DNA of 64,000 bases, taken from Ignavibacteriota bacterium (lineage in GTDB: Bacteria > Bacteroidota > Ignavibacteria > Palsa-1295). A program made the translations under genes and the position numbers. Below the pieces are notes generated by a model. It had not been told where the DNA came from. It did not search any database and saw only the letters and a program-made list of their open reading frames with translations. The stretch spans positions 1 to 64,000 of the forward strand of contig PLYO01000020.1 of the NCBI GenBank assembly GCA_003151825.1. The letters run 5' to 3'. This document shows positions 43,037-52,564 of this stretch, in pieces; within the stretch, counting starts at the first letter, position 1, and every line of letters starts with the position of its first letter.

Positions 43037-43065
43037 CTGCGGGCTTCGATAAGAGGGGCCCGCAG
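43037..43065 (+). other. Hairpin between the small protein and the peptidase gene
   Basis: An 8-bp GC-rich stem (ctgcgggc / gcccgcag) with a 13-nt loop and no following T-run. It may stabilise or partly terminate the upstream transcript. Confidence 0.4.
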
Positions 43066-43095
43066 AGCGCTGTTATGTAACGTTATTACATTCCC

Positions 43096-43863
43096 ATGGG
43101 ACCTTACGGAAGTCTTAAATTCCTCGCAATAGCGGTACTTTACCTTTTGACGTTTTCGGGCATCAAGTTTCCTGCTGGGGGAGGGTTGCCTCCGGCAACA
43201 TTAGGGGTCCCTCCCGTTGCACAGCAGGGAAGCCAGTGGTGCTGGGCGGCAGTATCGGAAATGGTCATGCGGTATTACCACGATGTGCTGGACCGTGACC
43301 GGCCTGATACTGACAAAGCGCCTTTTTATACGCAATGGGAATTGGGCCGAAAGAGGTTTATCTATCTCCACGAAGCAACTCCCGGTAAGCTGAAAGATAC
43401 TTCGAATATGCCCCGCGACCCCAAATTGATCCAAGGGAGCGTGTTCGATAATCAAGGCTTTCCCTATTTTTACCCCTATTACTCTCAAGTGTGGGTGCCT
43501 AATATTCTTTCCTGGGAGGCGCTCTGCGATACTTTTACATCGCGACATCCTATTATCTTCATGTGGGCGGCAAAACGCAGAGACACTGCCAAATTCGTAA
43601 ACCATTATATGATCGCTGAAGGCTGCTCCTCGACTCCGGGCATCCTGAGTAGTTCAGGCACTCCGAAGTACCAATGGGTCTCGATCATCGATCCATGGCC
43701 GTTAGACGACGCAAGTGGAAAATCGATCGCTCGCCACGCTCAAATTTCGTATGAAGATTATCGCCGCAGTAATCGCGGCAGCTTGCTCGGAGTTAAGAAG
43801 GATTGGTTTTGGCAGAAAGCGGTCTATAATTGGGTGATAACGAGAAAGGAACCGAAAAAATGA
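43096..43863 (+). CDS. Secreted papain-like cysteine peptidase (C70/C39-2 type)
   Basis: 255 residues. Signal peptide or anchor LKFLAIAVLYLLTFSGI. The nucleophile motif is GSQWCWAAVSEMVMRYY, the QxCWAA box of papain-fold C70/C39-like peptidases, with the oxyanion Gln two residues before Cys. The His is likely in KFVNHYMIAEG and the third residue in WVSIIDPWP. Between them lies a ~100-residue insertion without known motif. The stop overlaps the next ATG (ATGA). Enzymes of this fold process peptides or act as toxins; here the pairing with two unfamiliar proteins gives no direct clue to the substrate. Confidence 0.78.
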   Translation: MGPYGSLKFLAIAVLYLLTFSGIKFPAGGGLPPATLGVPPVAQQGSQWCWAAVSEMVMRYYHDVLDRDRPDTDKAPFYTQWELGRKRFIYLHEATPGKLKDTSNMPRDPKLIQGSVFDNQGFPYFYPYYSQVWVPNILSWEALCDTFTSRHPIIFMWAAKRRDTAKFVNHYMIAEGCSSTPGILSSSGTPKYQWVSIIDPWPLDDASGKSIARHAQISYEDYRRSNRGSLLGVKKDWFWQKAVYNWVITRKEPKK

Positions 43864-44549
43864 ACGCACCTGTGAATGTAGCGAAGCGGTTTCGGAATTC
43901 TCTTCGGTGCCTAATGCCTGCTGCCCCGGCTGCCGTGCTATTTGTCTTCGCAGCTCTTTGGCTTCCCAAATCGGGTCCGTACCAACCCCCGACTCCATCC
44001 ACACATGCTACGATCTTCGATACATCGCTTATCATTCTTCGCGCCCTTGTCAGCGCGGGCGATACTCGGCTCGGGTTCCCGGATACTGCCGCAATGCGAG
44101 GCGCCCGGATTGACCTGAATCTCGGGTACTCACTATATTACGCCGTAAAGGATAGCACGACGAAAGACGGATTCGTCTATCTCGGACGCAAGATATTTCC
44201 GGTCTATGGACGCGATACGTTTGTACATTCCGCGATTACATTCGACTCAACGTCCAGCGGTTGGGTCCCGGTGGAGTTCGACGAAGGCTCCGTGATCCGT
44301 CACTTTGTCAAATACGATAGTGCTTATGCGGCCAGGATAGAGGCGAACAAAATCGTCACAGATCCATCACTCGCCGGGGAATATTTAATAGCAACCGATA
44401 CAGGAGGAAACGAAACCGCAGTGATGAATTCCGAGGAGATGGAGATACTTCACGAGCTGCCGCACTCCGGTTCCGGCCCCGATATGAACGCACTCCCACT
44501 CCCAGTTTTGATGCGAGATTTGGTTAAATTGCAAAAATCCAACCGCTGA
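43860..44549 (+). CDS. Membrane-anchored or secreted partner of the cysteine peptidase, unknown family
   Basis: 229 residues. One hydrophobic segment (CLMPAAPAAVLFVFAALWL) after a basic N-terminus suggests a signal anchor. The exported part is mixed alpha/beta (RIDLNLGYSLYYAVKDSTT, GFVYLGRKIFPVYGRDTFV) with an acidic C-terminal half ending in a Leu-rich helix. No family recognised. The 4-nt overlap with the peptidase gene implies that the two are made together, as inhibitor, anchor or co-factor. Confidence 0.6.
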   Translation: MNAPVNVAKRFRNSLRCLMPAAPAAVLFVFAALWLPKSGPYQPPTPSTHATIFDTSLIILRALVSAGDTRLGFPDTAAMRGARIDLNLGYSLYYAVKDSTTKDGFVYLGRKIFPVYGRDTFVHSAITFDSTSSGWVPVEFDEGSVIRHFVKYDSAYAARIEANKIVTDPSLAGEYLIATDTGGNETAVMNSEEMEILHELPHSGSGPDMNALPLPVLMRDLVKLQKSNR

Positions 44550-44593
44550 ATGGGATTGCAGCTACGCCACTTGCCTCTAAGCCGCTTTCTTTT

Positions 44594-47452
44594 TTATTTT
44601 CCACGGAGCTCATCCCAGGAAGTTTTAATTACAAGATAGAGATGGTGGTTTGCTCCAAGCTGGTTCTGCAGAATCGGTAAATATTTCACTATCAACTTTT
44701 CACCTTTTTCTAACTCACCTGCTCGATAGAGTGCAAATCCAAGACTAATGTATGAATTAATTGTATCACGGTGTTCCTCACCGTGTAACTTCAATCTTAT
44801 TTCTAAAGCTTTAGTATGTAACTGAATCGCTTTCTCGGGCTTGCCTGATCTTGAATTGAAAACCCCCAAATTATGATAAGCATCGGAAACGGAGTAATGA
44901 TTTTCTCCATAGATCGATCTACTTAGATTCAACACGCTCAAGTAATATTCTTCAGCTTTCTCCTTCTCTTCCGTTTGAACAAAAGTGAGTGCGAGATTAG
45001 TCATCGGAGCGATAAGTTTGGCATCACTTTTTCCATTGAGTCGCTGGTACATTTCCATCGATTCAGTGAAAAACGGTATAGCCTCATTATATTTTTTTCT
45101 ACTAAATAAAATACTGCCGATATTGCTAAGGGTAGAAGCTGTGTACTGATTGTCTCGCCTAAAATAATTTTGATAGCGGCCGAGCGCATTTCGGAAGCAT
45201 TGGTCAGCCTCATCGAGATTACCTACCGAATAATAGATGGTGCCAAGATCGTTAAGATTCAACGCAATTTTCGGATCGTTCAAGTCGATAATTTTTTCCC
45301 GGATCGCGATTGCAGTCTTTAGCAGTTCTTCCGCTTCTGCGAATTTTCCCGTGTGATAAAAAAGCGTTGCGAGATCGTTCATGCTTTCGGCAGTGGTAAG
45401 GTCGTGAGCGCCGAACAGTTTTTTTCTGAGGTCCAGCGCCGTCCGTAGCTGCGCTTCGGCCTCCGGATAGATCGAAGCGGCAACAAGCGCGTTGCCGAGC
45501 TTTGCGGAGACATCGGCAAAATATTTTTCAGCGGGTCCACTCCGGGCAAAATCCTCCATAGCCGCATGATACGTCTCCGCTAAGGGGTGTTTGTCCTGAA
45601 GATAAAGCCAATACCCGTTCAACTGCTGCCTGTGCGATTCATCGAGAAGCATATCGAGCATTGTGATATCGGTGATACAGGCTTTGAATTTCTCCGCATC
45701 TCTGGCAGATTGCCACTGCCACGGCTCCTCATCGGTACGCCGGTGGCCATATTCTCGCGTTGAAAAATAATCCCCAAGTTTGGTATGTGCAGCTTTTTTC
45801 GCGTCATCCTGTGGCACATAGCGCCGTTCGATGGCCTCGCGCAAATAATTATGGAAGAAGGTATGGAAACCCTCGCGCTGCATGAGGTGGTATTCCATGG
45901 CGATCATCATTTCCGAAAGCGCTATGCGAGACAGGCCGGTAATATCCATGAGTTCCGCTTCCGACAGCCCATGCCGCGAAGCCCAGATGGCCGTCATCAC
46001 GCTCCGCACGGCCTCTTCGCCATGATCGCGCTCCATGCGGGCAAGCACTTTCTGGAACAATTCCCGCTCGTCCGCGCTGGCGAGGTAGTCATCCAACTGT
46101 TGGTGCAGCGTGGTGTGATGGCCGAAAATGCGCAGCTCTTCCAGCACCGTTCGCAAAAACAGTGGGCTCGACGATTTCTTGTCCGAAGAAAGAATATGAT
46201 GATCTTCTGCCGTTAGCGACTTGTGATACCGGCTAAGGAATTCGCGGGCGATAGATTCCCGCTGCGCTTCATTTAGCGGCTGAAGTTCGAGTTCATTCCA
46301 ATTCCGCTTGCGTAATTGTTCGAGCGGAAGGCTGTCAGAGGTTGTTGAGAGTACAAGACGGACGTTCGGCGGAATAAACTCGGGCATCCAGTGCATTTCG
46401 GGAGCAATCCCTGTTAATTGATTTAATGCATCAATTAATAAGACAAGTTTATCCTCTGGCTTTATTTTTGCGATCCAGACAGGAAATTCCTCCCTCAAAT
46501 TGTTATCGTCGGTTGGGATTGTGTCCGAAAGCTGGTAGCGTTCTTTGATTTCCATCATTACCTGCCGCATTACGTCTTCGGGGTCGCTTCCTTCCGCTGC
46601 GCCGATGAAATGCTGGACCACGAAAGCATTCGGATTCCGCGATTGATACTCATGCGTGAGATACGCCATGAGCGCGCTCTTTCCCAATCCGGATTTCCCC
46701 CATATTATCAGCGGCGGGCCATCGGACATGACATGCCTCACAAAAGCATCATAATATGCAGGATTTGCAACATAAGATTGCCTTCTGTTTCTTGCGTAAG
46801 CTTCATGCTCGATGCGCTCTCGTTCGAGTGGCGTAAGCTCTGCCTTTTTAGGGAAATCGCGGTCGAGGATGGTGAGGATGTCCTGGAAAACTTGTTCGCC
46901 GAGTTCTTCGGGGTCACTAAACTTGCGGTAGGGTAGGCCAGATGATTGCAAATTATCCTTGAGAGCGTCAAGCGGCCCATCGTCGCCATGGGACGAATGG
47001 GTCACATGGGACGGATGGGCTTCAGTTGGAAAGGATTGCTCATAAAAAAAAGCGCTGTCGTTTTTCAGCAGCACGGCGCCGTGAGCGAACTCCATTTCAA
47101 TAATGCTTTTTTCTCCTGCGGCGTATTCTTGCAGCCAGGGAAATTCTTTCAGCATCTCCGGGTCTTTTTCTATCTCGGTGATTCCGGGAATCCATCCATA
47201 CCGCGAGCCGATGATGCCGATGAAATACGGGCGGCATTTGTCGATCTCTTCCAGGCAAATGCGGACGGTCTTCCCGGTGCGCGACTCTTCCTCGGTGATA
47301 CCCCAGCGGAGGTCGATCTCGGTAAATTCCACCCCGCGCGCACGGCATTCCTTCCGGATGCGCGGAAACACTTTTTTCACGAGTTGTTCTCGCTCCGGCA
47401 TGAGATCGCGGAACGTCGAGGAGACAAATAGTCGAAGTTCGTTCGAAGGCAT
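44594..47452 (-). CDS. DUF4062 + STAND/NACHT-like NTPase + TPR protein
   Basis: 952 residues. The N-terminal ~170 are a DUF4062 domain (LRLFVSSTFRDLMPEREQLV, EFTEIDLRWGITEEESRTG, YFIGIIGSRYGWIPG), a Rossmann-like TIR/SLOG-related fold. The NTPase has Walker A in IIWGKSGLGKSALMAYL (about residue 255), Walker B in KLVLLIDALNQL (about 336), RLVLSTTSDSL as sensor, and a winged-helix stretch after ~450. From ~650 kinesin-light-chain-type TPRs run to the end (AESMNDLATLFYHTGKFAEA, ALNLNDLGTIYYSVGNLDEA). The order matches nephrocystin-3/TEP1-type proteins of eukaryotes and bacterial NLR-like antiphage proteins. It stands alone between convergent neighbours, beside a dispersed repeat. The TPR half looks more AT-rich than the NTPase half. 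Confidence 0.85.
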   Translation of the reverse strand: MPSNELRLFVSSTFRDLMPEREQLVKKVFPRIRKECRARGVEFTEIDLRWGITEEESRTGKTVRICLEEIDKCRPYFIGIIGSRYGWIPGITEIEKDPEMLKEFPWLQEYAAGEKSIIEMEFAHGAVLLKNDSAFFYEQSFPTEAHPSHVTHSSHGDDGPLDALKDNLQSSGLPYRKFSDPEELGEQVFQDILTILDRDFPKKAELTPLERERIEHEAYARNRRQSYVANPAYYDAFVRHVMSDGPPLIIWGKSGLGKSALMAYLTHEYQSRNPNAFVVQHFIGAAEGSDPEDVMRQVMMEIKERYQLSDTIPTDDNNLREEFPVWIAKIKPEDKLVLLIDALNQLTGIAPEMHWMPEFIPPNVRLVLSTTSDSLPLEQLRKRNWNELELQPLNEAQRESIAREFLSRYHKSLTAEDHHILSSDKKSSSPLFLRTVLEELRIFGHHTTLHQQLDDYLASADERELFQKVLARMERDHGEEAVRSVMTAIWASRHGLSEAELMDITGLSRIALSEMMIAMEYHLMQREGFHTFFHNYLREAIERRYVPQDDAKKAAHTKLGDYFSTREYGHRRTDEEPWQWQSARDAEKFKACITDITMLDMLLDESHRQQLNGYWLYLQDKHPLAETYHAAMEDFARSGPAEKYFADVSAKLGNALVAASIYPEAEAQLRTALDLRKKLFGAHDLTTAESMNDLATLFYHTGKFAEAEELLKTAIAIREKIIDLNDPKIALNLNDLGTIYYSVGNLDEADQCFRNALGRYQNYFRRDNQYTASTLSNIGSILFSRKKYNEAIPFFTESMEMYQRLNGKSDAKLIAPMTNLALTFVQTEEKEKAEEYYLSVLNLSRSIYGENHYSVSDAYHNLGVFNSRSGKPEKAIQLHTKALEIRLKLHGEEHRDTINSYISLGFALYRAGELEKGEKLIVKYLPILQNQLGANHHLYLVIKTSWDELRGK

Positions 47453-47557
47453 GTCATGAAAATCGAAAGTTGCTGAAGATAGTTTTCTATAAATAAAGAT
47501 GTGAGGGGTATTACGATGGGCGATAATTTTCCGATTTCACACACCATCGAAATAATT

Positions 47558-47722
47558 GTCGTATATTGCGTGTGCTTTGATGGGCACCCATATCACTTAC
47601 GAATTACGAATGACAAATTACGAATGTGGGACGCGGAGTCGAATTGGTTTTCATTATGAAATTCATGAAAAGTCAAATGAAAATTAACCGTGAAAACACA
47701 TTTTGAGCACCTTTTCTCTAAG
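47558..47722. repeat. Dispersed ~165-nt intergenic repeat, copy 2
   Basis: Partner of 928-1092, in the gap 47453-47899 between the NTPase gene and rarA. The rest of the gap is AT-rich with no gene I can support; an open frame on the minus strand at 47684-47899 overlaps the repeat and lacks protein-like features. Confidence 0.8.
47594..47629. repeat. Heptanucleotide tandem repeat (locus F)
   Basis: Units cacttac, gaattac, gaatgac, aaattac, gaatgtg. Compared with locus A in copy 1, the order and number of units differ, so the tract changes faster than the flanks. Confidence 0.85.
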
Positions 47723-47899
47723 ACAAATGGCGAAATTAGATCGGAAACGCCACAGTTCATGAAGCACAAATGCGTTTTCGGGTTTTTTGGATGAGAGGGT
47801 TAAAGTTTTATGCAGTCGCAATGCATAAAATTTTTGAGGGGAAAATGGATTTAGGGAAATATTTGGGATGATTATGAATGTGCTTTCGGGCACCTCCAA

Positions 47900-49309
47900 T
47901 CAACCCTTTCCATATTTCTCCGGCCACAATGCTTTGAGCCGGTCGAGAATTGCTTTTTCGCGGCCTTGGTCGGTGGGGTGGTAGAAGGTTTTGTCCGTGA
48001 TGGTCTCCGGCAGGTAGGTCTCGCCGCGCGCGAAGTGACCCGGCTCGGAGTGGGCGTAACGGTAGCCTTCGTGGTAACCTAAGGATTTCATCAGCTTGGT
48101 CGGGGCGTTGCGTAGATGAAGCGGGACCGGCTCGTTGGGATTTTCTTTGGCTTCTTCGAGCGCCGAGAAAATTCCCTTATACGATGCGTTCGATTTATTG
48201 GCCGATGCAAGATAGGAAACGACTTGACCGAAAATGATCGTCGCTTCGGGATAGCCGACGGCGCGGACGGCGTCCCAACAGGCGGTAGCGAGCAGGAGCG
48301 CGTTGGGGTCGGCATTGCCGATGTCTTCGCTGGCAAAGATAATCATGCGTCGGGCGATGAACTCCAAATCCTCGCCGGATTCGATCATGCGGGCGCACCA
48401 ATAGAGCGCGGCATTCGGATCCGAGCCTCGCATGGATTTGATGAACGCGCTGATGATATTGTAATGCTCCTCGCCCGCTTTGTCATAGCGAGAGGCTTTG
48501 CGGCCATACGCGGCTTCGATGCTGTCGATAGTAATAACCACCCCCCGTCCCCCGCCTTGAAAAGGCGGGGGTGATTCAGGAGGGGGAGTAAGTTGCACGG
48601 CCAACTCCAGAGCGTTCAGCATTTTGCGCGCATCGCCACCGGAAAGCGCGATGAGTGCGCGGCGGGCATCATCGGCGAGCGTAATATTTAGCGGACGAAG
48701 TTCTTCGTCTTGGGTGATCGCGCGGTCGAGCAATTGTTCGAGATCTTCGCGCGATAAATTTTCGAGCACGAAAACTCTGGCGCGACTTAAGAGCGGGGAG
48801 ATTACTTCGAAGGAAGGATTTTCCGTCGTCGCGCCGATGAGCGTGATGTCACCGTGCTCGACAGCGCCTAACAGCGCGTCCTGCTGCGATTTCGAGAAGC
48901 GATGGACTTCGTCGATGAAGAGCACGCTGCGGTCTTTTGAATTCGGGTTTGCTTCTTTTGCTGATTCGATGGCCTCGCGCAAATCTTTTACGCCCGCGCT
49001 AATGGCCGAAAGCGAAAAAAACGGCGCGTTGACCGAATGGGCGAGTATATTGGCAAGCGTCGTTTTTCCGGAACCCGGTGGACCCCAAAAGATCATCGAG
49101 TGCAGCTTACCGCGCTCGATCATCACGCGAAGCGGGTTGCCCGGACCGATGAGGGATTGCTGCCCAGCAACCTCATCCAAGCTTTGCGGCCTCATTCGTT
49201 CGGCGAGCGGAGCGAAGGTGTGGGGTAACGGGTAAGGGGTAAAGGGTAACGGGTTGCTATCCAATTGTTTGGAGGGTTTCGGCCTCTTTTGTCCCAAAGT
49301 TTCGTTCAT
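47900..49309 (-). CDS. rarA: Replication-associated recombination protein A (RarA/MgsA)
   Basis: 469 residues. AAA+ clamp-loader-like ATPase that acts at stalled forks. Seen are PLAERMRPQSLDEVAGQQ, Walker A GPPGSGKTTLANILA, Walker B VLFIDEVHRFSKSQQDALL, sensor LIGATTENPSFEV with arginine finger in LLSRARVFVL, and the C-terminal HYNIISAFIKSMRGSDPNAA and YPEATIIFGQVVSYLA. Two repeat insertions are carried in frame: a heptamer tract (49223-49257) encodes SNPLPFTPYPLPHT in an N-terminal extension, and a palindrome (48549-48571 plus flanks) encodes TPPPESPPPFQGGGRG between the AAA+ lid and the helical domain. Both lie at tolerant sites and the catalytic motifs are intact. Confidence 0.93.
   Translation of the reverse strand: MNETLGQKRPKPSKQLDSNPLPFTPYPLPHTFAPLAERMRPQSLDEVAGQQSLIGPGNPLRVMIERGKLHSMIFWGPPGSGKTTLANILAHSVNAPFFSLSAISAGVKDLREAIESAKEANPNSKDRSVLFIDEVHRFSKSQQDALLGAVEHGDITLIGATTENPSFEVISPLLSRARVFVLENLSREDLEQLLDRAITQDEELRPLNITLADDARRALIALSGGDARKMLNALELAVQLTPPPESPPPFQGGGRGVVITIDSIEAAYGRKASRYDKAGEEHYNIISAFIKSMRGSDPNAALYWCARMIESGEDLEFIARRMIIFASEDIGNADPNALLLATACWDAVRAVGYPEATIIFGQVVSYLASANKSNASYKGIFSALEEAKENPNEPVPLHLRNAPTKLMKSLGYHEGYRYAHSEPGHFARGETYLPETITDKTFYHPTDQGREKAILDRLKALWPEKYGKG
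48549..48571. repeat. Palindromic insertion inside rarA
   Basis: A 10-bp stem (cccccgcctt / aaggcggggg) with a short loop, flanked by further C- and G-rich arms (48541-48587). It encodes the in-frame PPPFQGGG segment absent from ordinary RarA. The sequence type is common as a dispersed palindrome in several bacterial phyla. Confidence 0.75.
49223..49257. repeat. Heptanucleotide tandem repeat in the rarA N-terminal extension (locus G)
   Basis: Units gggtaac, gggtaag, gggtaaa, gggtaac, gggttgc, five perfect-length copies, translated on the minus strand as SNPLPFTPYPLP. Confidence 0.92.
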
Positions 49310-49418
49310 TTCATTAATCCTCGAAAAATCTAATAAATCTCAGTCGAAACTGAACGCCGTGATAAATGCTTTTATTCATGGTTATATAAGATAACTCACA
49401 ACACCTTATTCTTATCGA

Positions 49419-52400
49419 ATGAAGATACGTTACATTTTTAGCATCGCCTTCGCTTTTTCATCCTTTTTCCTTTGGACGGGTTCGCCGCGCGCACAACTTG
49501 GTGAGACCGAAAACGGGGAAACGCTCGCACAGCCCGTGAGCGCGCCTTCGGATTCCGGGATTTACAAGGGTATCAACGAACTTCCCGAGTCCATCCGCCA
49601 GTCCGCGCCATTTGCGCGCGCGCTCGATCAGATGGCGCGCCGAGCCGGCACTGCGGGCGTTTGGGACGAAGAGGCACGCGTCAAAGCCTTCGAACAATCC
49701 CGGCAGGATTTGAATCAATCTGCGGCTCCGGCTGAAAAATCGGCTGGAAGCAAGGTGCAGCCATTCGCAAATACGGCCTGGACAAATATCGGCCTTACCG
49801 GCTCGGCCAATAATAATGTCTTTTCAGCCGGCTGCACAACGACGATCGCGATCGATCCGACGAATACCCAAATCATGTACGTTGGCGGCACGAGCGGCGG
49901 CGTATGGAAATCGACGAACTCCGGTGCGAACTGGGCACCGCTGACCGATACCTGGATTCCCAATCAATCCATCGCTTCAATTGCCATCGACCCGAAGAAT
50001 CACAATACCCTTTACGTTGGCACGGGCAATGGCTTTGCCAGCATCGACGAACTTACCGGCACCGGACTCTGGAAATCGACCGATGGCGGCGGAACATGGA
50101 ATCACATTGGCGCATCCACGCTCTCCGGGACGATCGTGAAAGTCTTAGTCGATCCGGTGAAGAGCAATGTGATTTTTGCTTTGTCTTACACGTCGAACCG
50201 GGGCGTCTATCGCTCGACGGATTCGGGCGTGACGTGGACGAAAACCTATACCGCGGCGCAACCGGTATGGGATATGGTCGCGGGAACGGTGCTCAACGGA
50301 GTTCCCGAACTTTATTTCGCGGAGGGCAATAATCCCGGCGGCTCGGCGTCGGAATGCGGCCTTTACAAATCCGGCAACGACGGCGTAACGTGGTCGAAAA
50401 TCGCCGGCAATCTTCCAGCGGGCGATAGCATTGGCCGGTGCGCGCTTGCGGTTTCGGTGGCTCACCCGGAGCGGCTGTTCGTCCTCATGGCAAATCCGAA
50501 TGGCGATATAATAAACGAGCTTCGTTCGCTATTCCGCTCGACGAATAATGGAGCAAACTGGACCGCGATTGAGATTCCTTCTACGTTGTTCATTGCAACC
50601 AACCCTATGCCACAAGGATGGTACGATTGCACACTGGCCGTCAGCCCCAGTTCCCAGTCGGGAGCGGACACGATGCTCATTGGCGGAATCGAAGCGTGGG
50701 TCAATTATGGTAGTGGATGGCAGCCCTATAGCGGAAACTTTAATGGCGGTCAGGATGCCTGGCCGACCTCCGTGTCGCACGTCGATCATCATGCCATTGC
50801 ATTCAATCCCTCGAGCTCCAACATCGTTTACGATGGGTGCGACGGTGGGTTGTATTGGTCGCAAGACTGGGGATTTGCAGATACGAACAGCACGACCACC
50901 TCCTGGAGCTACCGCTCCAACCAGATGACGACGAACCGTATCTATCATATGGGCCTTGACCCTGTGGATTCGAAAACTACCTTCGTCGGCTTGCAGGATC
51001 AGGGGACGTGGAGCTTAGTGGATGGTAGAAACGCTGTCTTTGTCGGTGGAGGGGACGGAATTCAGCCGCTCTCATATTCGGCGAATTCCAGTAACCCTTT
51101 CTATTATGAATTGCCCCAAGGCGATATTTACGACCATAATAATAATTTTTTGTCGGGCAATTTCACGGACGGCGCGAATTGGGATACGCCCCTTAAGATG
51201 GCGATCGTTCCTTACAACGGCGTTCAACCCTATCATGTGCTTTACGCGGGACGGCAGCATTTATGGATTTCGACGGACGATGGCAACGATTGGAGCATGA
51301 ATTCGGCTACGTTTCAAACTTCCGATAACAATGACCCATTCATTACTTCTTTAGGCCTTTCTCATGCCAGTTCCAACATCATCTATGTGGGCGCTTACGC
51401 ACAAATCTCTGTCACCACCAATGGCGGAACGACGTGGGCAACGAAAACGTCGGGAATGCCGGCAGCCATCGTCACTTCCATCGTGACAACCGCCCGCAAC
51501 ACGAATTTTGCGCTGGCGAGCTTCTATAGTTCGAGCGGGAACCGCGTGATGCGCACGACGAATCAAGGCTCGACCTGGGTAAATGCTTCCGGCGGCACCG
51601 GAGCAACGCTGCCGATGGTGGGCGTGAGTTGCGTCGCGCTCGATTCGATCAGCCCGCTCAGCATTTGGTACGCCGCGACGGACAATGGCATTTATTACAC
51701 GCTCGACACGGGCGCGCATTGGTCCGTTGCCGGTGCGGGGATTGGTCTCGTTAGCTGTAGCGATGTTGAAGTGCAGGCGAATAAGACGACGATCCGTGTT
51801 GCCACCTTTGGCCGCGGGATATGGGAAGGAAACACGGGTACGCTGCCCATCGAGCTGGCGTCATTCACCTATCAAAAACAGCTTCAAAATAATCAGCCTA
51901 TCGGAACGATTCTAAACTGGATTACCGATAGCGAGGATGGGACTTCCTACTTCGAGATCGATCGAAGCATCGGTGGCGCGTCGTTCGAGGAGATTACGCA
52001 GGTTCCCACCAAAGCTCCCGGCGGCACTTCGAGCACCCAGCTCGATTATGGTTTTTTCGACTCGACACACACATCGGGCGAGTATATTTACCAGCTTAAG
52101 GAAATCGATCTCGATGGTTCCGTTCATGCTTCGAACATTGTTGAACTGAATTGGGGCGTGTCCGGCCTGATCGTTTCGCAAAATTATCCAAATCCGTTCC
52201 TCATCGGCACGCCGCCGACGACTCCGAACAACACGAACGCGATTCTTGGGACGAGTCAACCCAATTCTATTTCGCCCTGGCCGGTGACCCGGTTCCATTA
52301 CGAACTGCCGAATGCCGATGTCGTCACGCTCAAAATTTACAACTCGACCGGCGCACTTGTCCGGACGCTACTCGATCAAGTCCAGCAGCAGCCCGGCGAT

Positions 52401-52526
52401 CCCGACGCCTTCTGGGATGGCCGCGACGAGAGCGGGACATTCCTCCCAAGCGGCACGTATTTCTATGTGATCGAAACCCAGAATTCCGGGACGGTCGTCA
52501 ACAAGATGATTTTATTGTCGAATTAA
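49419..52526 (+). CDS. Secreted BNR/VPS10-type beta-propeller protein with T9SS sorting domain
   Basis: 1035 residues. Signal peptide FSIAFAFSSFFLWTGSPRAQ. Many Asp-box-type blades are seen: YVGGTSGGVWKSTNSGANW, LYVGTGNG, LWKSTDGGGTWNHIG, GVYRSTDSGVTWTKTY, SVTTNGGTTWATKTSG, the S-x-D/N-x-G-x-T-W pattern of sialidase and sortilin-like propellers. A fibronectin-like stretch (LNWITDSEDGTSYFEIDRSI) precedes the T9SS end: VSQNYPNPFLIG, VTLKIYNSTGALVRTLLD, DAFWDGRDESGTFLPSGTYF. No catalytic residues for a sialidase are evident, so it is more likely a binding or xyloglucanase-like scaffold. It is divergent from rarA with a 109-nt promoter region. Confidence 0.87.
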   Translation: MKIRYIFSIAFAFSSFFLWTGSPRAQLGETENGETLAQPVSAPSDSGIYKGINELPESIRQSAPFARALDQMARRAGTAGVWDEEARVKAFEQSRQDLNQSAAPAEKSAGSKVQPFANTAWTNIGLTGSANNNVFSAGCTTTIAIDPTNTQIMYVGGTSGGVWKSTNSGANWAPLTDTWIPNQSIASIAIDPKNHNTLYVGTGNGFASIDELTGTGLWKSTDGGGTWNHIGASTLSGTIVKVLVDPVKSNVIFALSYTSNRGVYRSTDSGVTWTKTYTAAQPVWDMVAGTVLNGVPELYFAEGNNPGGSASECGLYKSGNDGVTWSKIAGNLPAGDSIGRCALAVSVAHPERLFVLMANPNGDIINELRSLFRSTNNGANWTAIEIPSTLFIATNPMPQGWYDCTLAVSPSSQSGADTMLIGGIEAWVNYGSGWQPYSGNFNGGQDAWPTSVSHVDHHAIAFNPSSSNIVYDGCDGGLYWSQDWGFADTNSTTTSWSYRSNQMTTNRIYHMGLDPVDSKTTFVGLQDQGTWSLVDGRNAVFVGGGDGIQPLSYSANSSNPFYYELPQGDIYDHNNNFLSGNFTDGANWDTPLKMAIVPYNGVQPYHVLYAGRQHLWISTDDGNDWSMNSATFQTSDNNDPFITSLGLSHASSNIIYVGAYAQISVTTNGGTTWATKTSGMPAAIVTSIVTTARNTNFALASFYSSSGNRVMRTTNQGSTWVNASGGTGATLPMVGVSCVALDSISPLSIWYAATDNGIYYTLDTGAHWSVAGAGIGLVSCSDVEVQANKTTIRVATFGRGIWEGNTGTLPIELASFTYQKQLQNNQPIGTILNWITDSEDGTSYFEIDRSIGGASFEEITQVPTKAPGGTSSTQLDYGFFDSTHTSGEYIYQLKEIDLDGSVHASNIVELNWGVSGLIVSQNYPNPFLIGTPPTTPNNTNAILGTSQPNSISPWPVTRFHYELPNADVVTLKIYNSTGALVRTLLDQVQQQPGDPDAFWDGRDESGTFLPSGTYFYVIETQNSGTVVNKMILLSN

Positions 52527-52564
52527 AACCAACTCTCGGGTATTTTTTCTCTTCGCCGGTGAAG

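Noticed and set aside
47684-47899. 71-codon minus-strand open frame downstream of rarA
   Set aside because: It overlaps the dispersed repeat and is not conserved in the other copy.
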